A program made the translations under genes and the position numbers. The notes below the pieces were generated by a model. It was not told the DNA's origin, made no database searches, and saw only the letters and a program-made list of their open reading frames with translations. Below, piece after piece: positions 1 through 9,909 of a stretch of DNA of 52,152 bases (positions are counted from its first letter, which is position 1; each line of letters begins with the position of its first letter). The stretch lies in contig NW_003204474.1 of NCBI RefSeq assembly GCF_000006405.1, forward strand, positions 29,346-81,497. The letters run 5' to 3'. This DNA is from Perkinsus marinus ATCC 50983. Its lineage: Eukaryota > Perkinsozoa > Perkinsida > Perkinsidae.

Positions 1-797
1 GCTAGTGCTAATTGCTGTACTGCCGATAGAGGAAGTATGGCACCCATTAGGAGTGCAAGGAATCATTCCCCTAAACACAGCCTCATACACTCAGACTACC
101 ACCAACGAGTTCGTGACAACAACTCAAGATAAGTAGGTAGGGAGAGCTCCAGCATCACCATATCACACGAGTAATAATAACTATAGGGGGAATCCCCCTG
201 GGGGACGATGATAGCAGCAGGATGGATATCAACAATGATGGCTTGGAAGCATATAATGATATAAAGGAGAGTATTTGAGGCAAGTGTACAACAGAAATGC
301 TACTGCCTAGACCAAGCAATCGGGTAATAATATCAGGTGGATGAGGATATTCAAACTGCTTCTCTTCAAGTTGTCTCATCGGGGGATGCTGAGGTGTCCG
401 AATGACCACCAGCCGAAGAAGGAGGAGGAGGCGGCGGAGGCAATGAGAGCAACAAGCGGTGTGAAGGTGTAGTTGTAGTAGGCTGATGATGACCTTCTCG
501 ATGGTGGAGCTGATCCATGACGACCTGACACATACATACAATATCTCATCTGGTGGATTCATTAGGCAAATAGACCGAAGCCTGACTCGACTTGGTAGTA
601 GTGAGAGAGGATATTACTACAGACTCTTTTGAGGACATACCATGTTGATTTGATCGGTATGGCACACCCGGACTCTCTGTCTAGATATACCCTCATTTAC
701 GATGAACTCAGTTGTTATCAAGACCACTCGGGGAGCAGATATGGGGTGCATGAGTATACCAGTCAGTATCAATCAGTTACAGTTTAATCCACTCACT
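1..797 (-). other. Unresolved minus-strand segment, possibly exons of a truncated gene
   Basis: No confident gene. On the minus strand a short open stretch opens with ATG near 644 (serine/threonine-rich), another follows at about 527-372 with a run of six prolines and many His/Ser/Thr codons, and a third open stretch runs off the window start (about 85-1). Together they look like short, low-complexity exons of a gene continuing beyond the left edge, on the same strand as its neighbours. I could not join them with convincing splice sites. The frame that is open longest (562-155) becomes hydrophobic and unprotein-like after about 25 residues, so I do not call it as a CDS. Confidence 0.25.
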
Positions 798-2431
798 CTA
801 TGGACTTACATCATGGCCGTTGCTCCCTTGTCTATCTTGGCCACTATCCCTCCTCCATCCTATGGGTGGTAACTCCCTGACTGTTGGCTCTATTTGAGAG
901 CTACTCTCATCCGTTGAAGGGATTACAGTTGAGGTAGTGTGATAGAATGCCTCGACTGCCCTCCTCATCCTCTCATAGTTATATAAAGACTCTCTAAGCC
1001 CATCTAACATACGTTCCAAGTCGGCAACATGTTCAGATACATCGCCCTCTTGCTGGGAGGTCTCCCCTTCTGAGGCACTGCTTCGCCGCATTCCACCTTC
1101 TGTAAGCTGATGCTGCTGCTGCTCCGGCGATGATGATGCCTCTTGAGGCGCCTGGAACAAATAGTCGTAGCGGACGTCAATTGGAGTCCTGAGGAGGCGA
1201 GGGGTACTACTACTACCATCATTAACAACAACTAGTCTAAGAATACAACCACTTTCACCACCAATACTACAACCCGACTTACTTGCAGGTTGGACATTGT
1301 TTGTTCCTCTTCAAATGTTTATCGATATCACATGCCTTAGTCTTATGAAATACATGCATGCAGGGTAGTCGTCGAACCAGATCCCCGGGGACGAAACGCT
1401 CAAGACAGATGGGACAGAACTCATCGCCATCCGAACGAGTATATGACGACGATGATAACACTCCGGTGGTGGCGGTTGCCGCATACTCTCGTGAGTCGGC
1501 AGCATTCGATAGGGAGCTACTGCTGCTGTTGGGCTGTTGTTGTTGTTGTATTGCAGAAAGAACAGTATTAGCCTCAAGCATATCCTTAGTAGCGAAGGGC
1601 ATAGAACCATTACGACAGTCCCTTATATGGACCAAACATCTTGTTATTGATGTCATGAATACCTGATGACAATAAGGCATCCTCAGTGGTATACACATAA
1701 TCCTACACTCCTACCTTAGTAAGGCGAGCTAGCCACTCTATAGCATGAGTCTGTGTGGCAAACCATTGTGGGGCAACGGCTACCATATCCAAGTTGAGAC
1801 CATCGGATGGGCCGTTGTTAGTGCCAGCTGGGCCTCCACATTGAGTAAGCCGACAATAACGCATAGTAGTATTCCAAGATGCAGCTGTGTATGCTATTAC
1901 TTCATCAGACAAGTCAGCAGAGGCTAGGTCAAACTTGGATATAAACCTTAGATAACTATCAGCAGGGTCGAAGAATATTTGGAATGCTAGGTCCCCACCA
2001 CCGACAGTGCTAGTAGGTTGGAACTTACACCGCAATACCAGAGTAGTAGAGGCGGGAACATGTGTATCATTGTCTAGTGTACCAAAGCCAACAGCATGGG
2101 CTTCACAAGCCACTACTGCCACCATTAGATCTGATGCATCTAGTACGTATTTACCCCACCATCCATCAGTGTTCACTGCTACATCCATACCCTTGGTATT
2201 TACGGAGGGACCATTCTCATCAGTGCTCCCCGGAATTGCCTTCTTTTTCTGCTTACTTTTCCCAGTAGTGGACTGAGTGTTAGCAGACCAATTAGCAGCA
2301 GCATTGCCTAGAGCATAGCCTGCTAATGCACACCACAGGCCCCCTAGGCCTAGACGGACCCAGCGTCCTATCTCGGGGCTCACAGAAAAGGAGAATGGTG
2401 TGGACGGTGATGAAGGAGCAGGGGGAGGCAT
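798..2431 (-). CDS. RING-H2 finger protein with N-terminal hydrophobic segment (3 exons)
   Basis: Putative E3 ubiquitin ligase. Exons 2431-1715, 1662-1283 and 1188-798 are joined by GT-AG introns of 52 and 94 bp and give a 495-residue frame. The start is the first in-frame ATG (MPPPAPSSPS). A glycine-rich hydrophobic stretch near residues 25-50 could be a membrane segment. Residues about 60-240 match nothing I recognise. A RING-H2 finger follows at about 322-365: CPIC, then CMHVFH, then CPTC. The second intron splits the codon just after CPTC and restores the usual post-RING context, CPTCKTPI. Between the second zinc His and the next Cys there are four residues instead of the usual two, and the next interval has eleven. 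A Q/S/T-rich tail follows. Alternative: exon 1 could be a separate gene, because it also reads to a stop six codons beyond the donor. The RING assignment is firm; the one-gene model is likely. Confidence 0.72.
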
Positions 2432-2589
2432 GTACTGAATACACCAGGCGTTAACAACAACTGAGAAAGTGTACAGGCTAGCACTACGAATATCCCAACC
2501 AAAGTGGTAGGTAATGAGAAAAAGAGTACACTGGTATGATAAGAAAATCACACAATCATAGGAGTATCAAATGCTCGTCTATGGCCCTT

Positions 2590-4384
2590 TTATTGCAGCT
2601 GTAGGCGTTTAAGCTCCATTTCCATATTACAACGAGCTTGGGCCTCGCTGGGGCCTCCACAGAAGGCGAACATTACTCTCTTACTATTGCACACCGACGA
2701 TAAGAACTCGCACCGTTGTTGGGCATATATGCTAGAGCCTCCTACCACAGGCTCGTACTCTTGTCGTATACCTTCAGCATACTCTCTATACCGGTCCTCA
2801 TCCGCAGCTAGGATTAGTAGGTCCAGGTCTAGAAAGGCATTGAGGGCAGGGTAGACCTCCTTCGGGTATATACTTCTACTAGACACATGGTCCTTGGTAG
2901 CTAGGATTATATCAGACACCTCATCCCTAAGCTCAGAGGCTACTGCTGCATCTAGACAGAACTTGAGCCACAACTGCTGACTAGCCTCCTCATTGCCATC
3001 CAGGCCTGGTACATATATCGCATCATGAAACCATGCAGTGAGTTGTAGGGTGGTTGTGGCGTGGGCTGAAGACGCTACTGTTATTGGCAAAGGACCTTCA
3101 CCCACACAAGAGGACTCAATGTTGCCCAATATCTCCCCCACCTGCCATCATGAACAGCGTTAATAGTTACTACTAGTAGTAACAGCAGTGGTATTACGTG
3201 ATTGAGTGTGTGATAGTAGCGCCAAGGCTGGAGGTATAGATCCCTTAGTGTAGACCACCATTCATCGACCTTCAATTGAAGCTGTTCATGCTTATCATCA
3301 TCAACAACACCATCGACTGCGCAAGCCTTTGCTATCAACTGGTACCATTTATCGTACCTACCGATACACTAGAACGACGGTCGAGAGCCTCCATGCCGCC
3401 TTACATGGCGTTCAAGGCTTCCTCTCCCCCTGCCTTATCACTCATATACTCCCTAACATCAGTAGAGCTCACCTTACCACCATGCTGTGACCCTTGACTC
3501 CTCAAAGCAACCTCCACTATAGCGACCTCAGGGCAGCCAGCCTCCTTCCGCGCCTCATTCACCACAACACCACCTTTAGCTGTCTCCGTAGTGACCACTA
3601 GACAGTCGAAGTCTCGAAGGGTCCGGGCTGGCCCTATAGGGTCTCTAGTGATGTCAGGTATTATCACTACATCACAGTGCCAGTCAGTAGGACGTATGTC
3701 TTGGACGAATTGTAGGACCCCCCTCTCCCTCACATGGAAAGGCTGTAGTGCCTTGGCCAGCCTCTTGTGTTGTAGTAGCTCCCCTGCTACCAGTGCTAGC
3801 CGTAGAGTCTTCCTAGCCATAAGTAAGCTACGGGTTATGACAGCTCGATGCCCAACATGGAGGTGGTCGAACGTACCAGCAAAGAGGACATGATCGTAGT
3901 GGGGTAGCGGAGAGCTGTGGTGGCCCGCATGATGGACAGGTGTAGTAACAGGAAGCAATAGGTCGACCTCATGACCATCCATAAGGCCCATTGCCCCTAC
4001 TAAGACGCATTGAGGCCCTCTAACCTCCAAGGTCTCGTTAAGGCGTACTTGGACATCCAACAAGGGATGAGCATTCTCACCAGCAGCTTGGTATACATCA
4101 TCTATTACTTCGCATAAGGTGCTTGAGTCATACTTCAGGCCAAAGCGATGAGGGGATAGGCTCACTACCAATCTACTACGGGCTAGAGGGGCTGCCACTC
4201 CAGCAAGAGAGGCCAATGACCGCAAGGCTGGTAGCGACCTATCCAATAGGGTAGAGGATGATATAAGGACCGTATCTAGGGTGGGTAGGGAGTTTATCGC
4301 TGTACTAGACAGAGGCATACTACCATATTGGTACTGCCTGCCTCCTGCTGCTGGATCGACCGAAGCACCATCTGTTGACGCCAT
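2590..4384 (-). CDS. Fused phosphopantetheine adenylyltransferase - HD-superfamily phosphohydrolase
   Basis: Exons 4384-3405, 3357-3198 and 3141-2590 with introns of 47 and 56 bp give 563 residues. Residues about 160-325 form a nucleotidyltransferase domain: GTFDHLHVGH is the (T/H)xGH adenylyl-transfer motif and KVSSTDVRE the later substrate-binding motif, as in the phosphopantetheine adenylyltransferase half of eukaryotic CoA synthase, which makes dephospho-CoA from 4'-phosphopantetheine and ATP. Residues about 330-563 match the predicted metal-dependent HD phosphohydrolase family (COG4339): RYYHTLNH, WFHDAIY, and a C-terminal acidic helix with ADEDRYREYAEG. The HD part has no ATG of its own. 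A phase-2 intron (GTAAGG...GGTAG) joins the two parts in frame exactly where the first would otherwise stop, so I infer one polypeptide. No dephospho-CoA kinase domain is present. The substrate of the HD half is unknown. Confidence 0.85.
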
Positions 4385-4897
4385 AAGTGGGATGAAGGGA
4401 CTACAGTAGGGTACAAGAGGCTAATTTAACACAGAGCTAGCTCACGATGAAGAGGCTACTAATGCAAAGTGACTATACAATCGATAGTAGGGGTAAGTAG
4501 GAACAACCGCTATGAGAAAGGAGGATAGTTGGTAGGATTATAGTTAAATATGCAATCATGTCATCCACGGAAGGAGGGGCCTTGCATCCATCATGGCTCA
4601 TCCCTTTCCTATACCAGGTGAAGAGGACCATGCATGCTCAACCCCCGTGTGGCCCCCTAAAGTGATGGAGGGCCTCCTCTTGCGGTACACCCCCCATCAG
4701 AGTCCTGCTCGCCTCATTACACTTACACCATACCTGGGCTGAAGTGAGCTTCTCCTGAATTCGACATAATGGTGATGGACTACAGTGAGGTGTGTATTAC
4801 ATAACCCAATACCTCCCCAGTAAGGCGTGATCCTTCCGTTAGGGCATGGCAACAGAGGCAAGGATACCATACTCTCCTTGAGCTATCTTGCCCTGGA
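4385..4897. other. Intergenic spacer
   Basis: About 510 bp between the adenylyltransferase-HD start and the end of the F-box gene. I see no coding stretch, tRNA or clear repeat. It should contain the promoter of the adenylyltransferase gene, but no TATA-like or other defined element stands out. Confidence 0.5.
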
Positions 4898-5916
4898 CTA
4901 GCACCTACCAGTGGCGTGAAGGGCGCTAACACATATACTATTATTACCCGTAAAGGAGGTGCTTTGTATAGGTACGCTCCCTTCCCATGATACTGCTGTA
5001 CCAGACACTCTCCTTAGGAAGATTACGTCTCCGGTTGCCAAGGACATACATAGCCCCACATCCATACTACTACCCCCAGGATCTTCTATGGGCACAGGCC
5101 TAGCCATGCTGCCCATTACAGGTGTTCCAGTGTGGTATACAATACCAGATATTGGCTCCATAGCAATACCCTTACCACATACTCTACTACGGGATCGATC
5201 AACAGTGAGATTCTCACTAGTGATGGAATCACAGAAACCCAATGAGAAGTTACCAGCAGCTTCCCTATTGAAGCGTATCCTCATTAATACCTGTACCCAA
5301 TGCTCATCGTCACTGGGTTGTGATAGTAGTTCAGGACGTATACCCAGTAACTGAGGGAGATTGCAAGAACACTGAGGAAGCAGTACCCTCCCCACCGTAG
5401 TCGCTGTGAAGGTCAACCGTTTGCCTGCTATCCTAGCAGACCTGTGGTCAAAGGAGAATGCTGCATCTCGCCTTCCCTCAACTGTTGAATTGATAATCAA
5501 CCGCTTAGAGCACTCTCCCATAGCATACGACACTGAGGAGAGGGACGAATGCTCGGGCTCGCAATGATGATAACGACTATGGCCCTACATGAACGCATCC
5601 GATTCGCTTTATCCCTCCATGATGTTCGAAGAGAGTGGTATCGCTGCTCCCGAGTATTACCCCAGCAACAAAATGATGACCCCCAAAAGCTGATAGGAGC
5701 AATACAAAGGCCACTGCAGATCCTCCTACAGATGCTCTCTATCAGAGCATCACTCACTACACGTAGTCTTCGACAAGTGAGCTGCAACGTGCATAGAGAC
5801 GAGGTGTCCAGCCATAGTAGTATAACCCTGAGGACCTCGGCAGGTAGTGCAGTGAGTCGTAGTAGCCTATTCGGGACAGATGGTAGTGCCGCTAGAGGGG
5901 TATAGTCATAAGCCAT
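4898..5916 (-). CDS. F-box protein (2 exons)
   Basis: Exons 5916-5589 and 5532-4898 with a 56-bp intron (GTAGGG...CTCAG) give 320 residues from ATG (MAYDYTPLAAL). Residues about 18-62 form an F-box: LPAEVLRVILLWLD, then LQLTCRRLRVVSD. This would bind Skp1 in an SCF ubiquitin ligase. The rest (about 110-320) contains several WxxxxxRI and GFCDS-like strands and could be a SPRY-like substrate-binding domain, but I cannot identify it with confidence. The intron removes a stretch of Ile/Val codons atypical of coding sequence and brings the two exons into one frame. Confidence 0.72.
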
Positions 5917-6047
5917 AGAGAGAGTACTGCATTCCTACTAACAAGAAGTATACTGGGTCTAGATCCCACACACGAGGCTTTTGATAGGAGAATGCATTTA
6001 TGGTACAGGAAGAGGAAATGGTGAGAAGCAATGGTAGAATGGTATTA

Positions 6048-7142
6048 TTAAGAGGAAGGTGCTGGTTCGGGGTTGTCGAAGTAATTATTAGGTGCTGCGA
6101 AGTCGGAATCATCATCATCATCATCATTATCCTTTTCATCATCATCACTACTGCTACTACTACTCTCATCGTCACCATCCTTGAGAGTATCCTCACACTC
6201 AGGCTGAGGATACACCATAGCATTGGCTATTCTAGTGAATGGGCATCGGTATGGGTCACCGAATAGCAAGTCCAATGCGCCCATAGGTAGCCATCCTCTT
6301 CCACTAGATGTAGCAGCATATACCCATCCCGTATAGGTAGTATACCCTATTGACACTAGCATACCCTCTTCAGTCCGGATTGGTGATACACTCCCTGGTG
6401 GTAGAGCATCTGATAGGGTATACCCTGGTAGCAACACTTTTATATCATGTAGCGGTGGCCTCACACGTTGGGCTACACCTATCGAGGCAGTACTTGCCTC
6501 ATCCAAGCGTACCCATAGCATACCAATACAGGGGCCTAGCTGAGGAGGGATGTACTTCTGCCAATGCTCACCATAATGCCTCTTCAAGGTCGGCTCTGGT
6601 ATTAATGCTCCGGACTCGAAGTGACAGATCCTAGCTAGACTTAGTTGTACAGCGAGATGATGTGATGGTGCGGCTGAGTAGACTAAGAAGCTTATTGAGG
6701 GCCCCCCAGTGGGTGGATGATGATCATACCGGACAGGTACAGGGTCCTCAGGGTGGGGTAAACAGGGCTCTGCAGCACGAAAACAAAAGGCAGTGGTAAA
6801 TGATACAGGGTCTAGAGGGCCAACACTGAAGCCCTCTAGGAGGTATGGTACACGATACGATATAGCAGACTCGAAGACACCACCATCACTGCTGCTGCTG
6901 CTGCCTTTTATCAGTGCACTACTGCTCTTGAGCCTGTGGGTTACGAAGAGCAAAGGGGCTGATGATGGATAGACCATTGACTCCTCCTCCTCTCCCTCTT
7001 CTGTCCTGACATCCTCCTCTGGCTCGGTGGTCGACTCTGGGTCACTAGGGGACACACTGGTCCCATTTGGTGGAGAGGCTATTTCTAGTGAAGTGTTGCT
7101 GGGATGGGGTATAATGAATAAAATATGACAAACTGATGACAT
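6048..7142 (-). CDS. Unknown protein with acidic serine-rich C-terminal tail
   Basis: Open from ATG at 7142 (MSSVCHILF) to 6048, about 364 residues; a GTG-initiated extension of 21 residues upstream is less likely. I do not recognise a domain. Visible features: an acidic N-terminal linker rich in Glu around residues 35-55, a central region with SISFLVYSAAPSHHLAVQL and GMLVSIGYTTYTGWVYAA, and a tail around 315-350 with runs of six serines and about ten aspartates, encoded by tandem TCA/TCD and GAY codons. The first 20 residues are hydrophobic and could instead be an unspliced intron or a signal anchor. It sits in the same minus-strand array as its neighbours. Confidence 0.55.
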   Translation of the reverse strand: MSSVCHILFIIPHPSNTSLEIASPPNGTSVSPSDPESTTEPEEDVRTEEGEEEESMVYPSSAPLLFVTHRLKSSSALIKGSSSSSDGGVFESAISYRVPYLLEGFSVGPLDPVSFTTAFCFRAAEPCLPHPEDPVPVRYDHHPPTGGPSISFLVYSAAPSHHLAVQLSLARICHFESGALIPEPTLKRHYGEHWQKYIPPQLGPCIGMLWVRLDEASTASIGVAQRVRPPLHDIKVLLPGYTLSDALPPGSVSPIRTEEGMLVSIGYTTYTGWVYAATSSGRGWLPMGALDLLFGDPYRCPFTRIANAMVYPQPECEDTLKDGDDESSSSSSDDDEKDNDDDDDDSDFAAPNNYFDNPEPAPSS

Positions 7143-7248
7143 GATGCGATGTTGAACGATATCCCGAACTAGAACATTAAGAAATATGTTCTTGAAAAAT
7201 ATCACACCAACATGCCCTAAGAATCTACTTCCCGGACGGTTTAGAGGT

Positions 7249-7655
7249 TCACGACAGTTCGGAGAGCGATGGGATAATCAAGGGTGTTGCATTTTTACTC
7301 GATTCAATGGCGATGCTGATGATATAAGTATAGAGTGAGCGTATCGTGGTATTTGTCTCAAACGTTGGACCATTACCTTTATCCCACTCTGTATTACATC
7401 TCATTTTCCCACGACCATCTCCTATCTCTATCTTGTAGTCTCCTATCACCCACGCCATTGGAGTCCTGAGTAATTCTCCACTCGTAGGGACCATCAGAGC
7501 AGCGGACCAACCCCAAGCAGTGTAGGAGAGGGATCCTCCTGGATCACTTATTCCATATATTCCTAGGGTATAGTACCAACGCTGTAATCGCGGTCTGGTG
7601 ATGATGATCGATCTCCTAGGTATGCACGGTAGAGCAACAACCCTTTATCGTCTCC
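7249..7655 (-). CDS. Unrecognised open segment, possible terminal exon
   Basis: A 135-codon minus-strand frame without an obvious ATG start, ending in a stop at 7249. It has protein-like composition (for example YYTLGIYGISDPGGSLSY, and WVIGDYKIEIGDGRGKMRC) and could be the last exon of a gene starting upstream. The upstream minus-strand frame (8102-7563) overlaps a dispersed non-coding repeat, so I did not join them. I do not know the family. Confidence 0.3.
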
Positions 7656-7824
7656 ACGTGCAGAGGGCGCCGAATACTTGAGGTAACATGAGATTCGCAA
7701 GTGTGCGCAAGATTCGTTCCCACCCCTTCCTAGGAATGTTCTCGTTGAGTGAAGAAGGTGGTGTTGGCGCGGCAGAAATCTCAGCGCATATTCGAAAGTC
7801 AGAAGCCACAGCCAGCCCTTTACA

Positions 7825-7955
7825 TTGTGGAATTCCACCGTTAGAAGCACCAATGCCGCTGACCCGAGAATTCCATCTCGGCGGTATGACTGGGGTGGCC
7901 TATCCCCAGTGGCAAACTGAATACATGCTGGAGTTTCTCCTGACAACGTAGTACG
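7825..7955 (-). repeat. Dispersed repeat, copy 1 (related copy at about 25075-25205)
   Basis: Read on the minus strand this segment matches the plus strand near 25075-25205 over roughly 120 bp, with shared strings such as CCAGCATGTATTCAGTT, CACTGGGGATAGGCCAC and GCATTGGTGCTT. The copies differ by substitutions and by a single-base indel inside the most conserved part. Such an indel would break any shared reading frame, so it looks like a non-coding repeat rather than a gene family. Confidence 0.7.
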
Positions 7956-8136
7956 GCGGAATAACCGGATCCCAGCATAGCCGATATAGATCCTAGATAG
8001 TGGTAAACAGGTACTCCCAGGTGTACACTGGGCCCCATCGACACAACACAATACGTGGCACATCATAACATCCTCAACTAACGATTGTCGTTCTCGCTCC
8101 AATTAGCCAAACTATCAAAAATGACCGAAAAACATG

Positions 8137-9695
8137 TCAGGTAGAGGTCAGAACCAGCCTCTCTGTCGGCCCAATTCCTTCACGATGAGGACCTACCCAG
8201 GAACTCTTCTGAATATACAATTCAAGCCAACTCACAGCATTCAAGGCAGCCCCTCGTAACAACTGATCTCCACACACGAATAGTTCAATACTCTTCCCTT
8301 GGGGGAATGCAATGGACTCTCTTATACGTCCAACGGACACCTCGAACTTACTAGTGCAATTGAGAGGGGTTGGATACCTACGATGATATAGTAGAGATGA
8401 TGACGACGATGGCAACCTACACATCATTCTGTGGATCGTCCTCGACCACCACCATGGGGGCAGCCTTTAGGGCATCAGTAGCCTAAGCGGGACTTCACTG
8501 AAACACTTACCACAAGAAGGGCAACCTACTTTATTGATATCTATTGTATTCTCGAACTCTATCGTGATGGACTCAGCATGGGCCCTCGTAGTCGCCACGC
8601 GTACCTGAGCCTCGATCACGATAGGGAGTGGTCAAAGATACTCACAGCAGTGCAGCTGATGAGGAGGTCTGGCTGATCAAATATCTTTCGAGTCTCCCAC
8701 ACAACCTTCATCTCCTCCTTAGTGTACCTGAAAGGTATTACCGGCCACCATCCTTGCCGGGAACAGGAATGAGCTACCGAGTACCCATTAGACTGGACTG
8801 AATCTATCCTTGGTATCACATTACCGAGCAGTTGGTGAGGGAAGACGGTGGGAGTCTGAGGAAATTAGTCATACGACCACACAGTCACCGTGTGATTACC
8901 TTCAACGGTCTCGTACCGTAGTCACACAACTGGGTCTCCAACTCCTCCAAGGCGGCGTCCCCACCCCCTGATGCTGCCTGGTATCTATCATCCTCATAGT
9001 AGAGATGATTGACAGTGAGGATACGCACGTCGACATTATTATCCGTCTAATTTGGAAGGCTTTATGTAATGGCCATAAGACCATAGCTGCTATTGCTGTG
9101 GTGCAGTTAGGGTTCGCTATGAGCATGCCTGAATGGGTGGTCTTAGTGTTCATCCCATCATCAACCTCTTGCTGCTCACTTGTTCCCCGCATTGCCTGTG
9201 GATTAATCTCGGGTATAACTAGGGGGACCGAGTTATCGTATCGGAATGCGCTACTGTTGTCCACTACAACGATACCAGCCTCAGCAAGTTTGGGCGCAAC
9301 CTGACAGGAATGGCATTGATGGGATTACGACAAGCATTACCTCTTGAGCAAACGTGCCGCTAACGGCAAGGAGAGCTACGGTGAAGGCTTCCTGTATCAC
9401 AGTGGATAACGAGAACTCCTGGACCTCTACATCGCCCCATGATGTGGTGATAGTAGTCCCGGCACTCCTCTCTGAAGAGAGTGATGTAGGGGACTAGACA
9501 GGATGTGTGGATGCTACTAGAGGCATACAAGGCCAGCCTTTTGACAGGTATGTGCACATCAGCTAAGCATTGTATCATGCATTTACCAACAGCACCTGTG
9601 GCACCCACCACACAGATCGATATACCACCCGAAGGGGGGATGGCTGAGGGGTCGAGCGACATAGCCAGAACCTGTCCCAACCAGCGTCCACTCAT
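8137..9695 (-). CDS. asd: Aspartate-semialdehyde dehydrogenase (10 exons)
   Basis: Catalyses NADPH-dependent reduction of aspartyl phosphate to aspartate semialdehyde, the branch point for Lys, Thr, Met and Ile synthesis. Exons: 9695-9518, 9471-9341, 9300-9180, 9128-9029, 8984-8900, 8855-8785, 8727-8646, 8604-8530, 8482-8421, 8377-8137. The nine GT-AG introns are 40-57 bp and the product is 381 residues. Motifs in order: Rossmann [19 protein letters not shown], the active-site cysteine in [22 protein letters not shown], and GRIRES near the C-terminus with [13 protein letters not shown]. The 51-bp intron at 9129-9179 is a multiple of three and has no stop, so it could be retained; removing it fits the family length better. 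The start is ATG of MSGRWLG; a second ATG (MSLDPS) lies ten codons in. It shows that this organism makes its own aspartate-family amino acids, unlike an animal host. Confidence 0.95.
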
Positions 9696-9909
9696 GCTCT
9701 TATTAACACTACTAGTACAACGATGATGATGAAACTGAAGTATCACACTGGAGTGGGTAATTACAATAGTGGGAGTAGCTCATTCTAACATCACAGTATC
9801 TCCATCTCTCTCTTTGGGCTCCGCTGTAGATGATGATGATGACGATGAAGACGACGACGATTGTTGTTGTTGTTTCTGGGTCGTATTCAAATTGAAATGC
9901 CATCGCCTC

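Noticed and set aside
7563-8102. 179-codon minus-strand ORF as a gene
   Set aside because: It overlaps the dispersed repeat whose second copy has a frame-breaking indel; no domain recognised.
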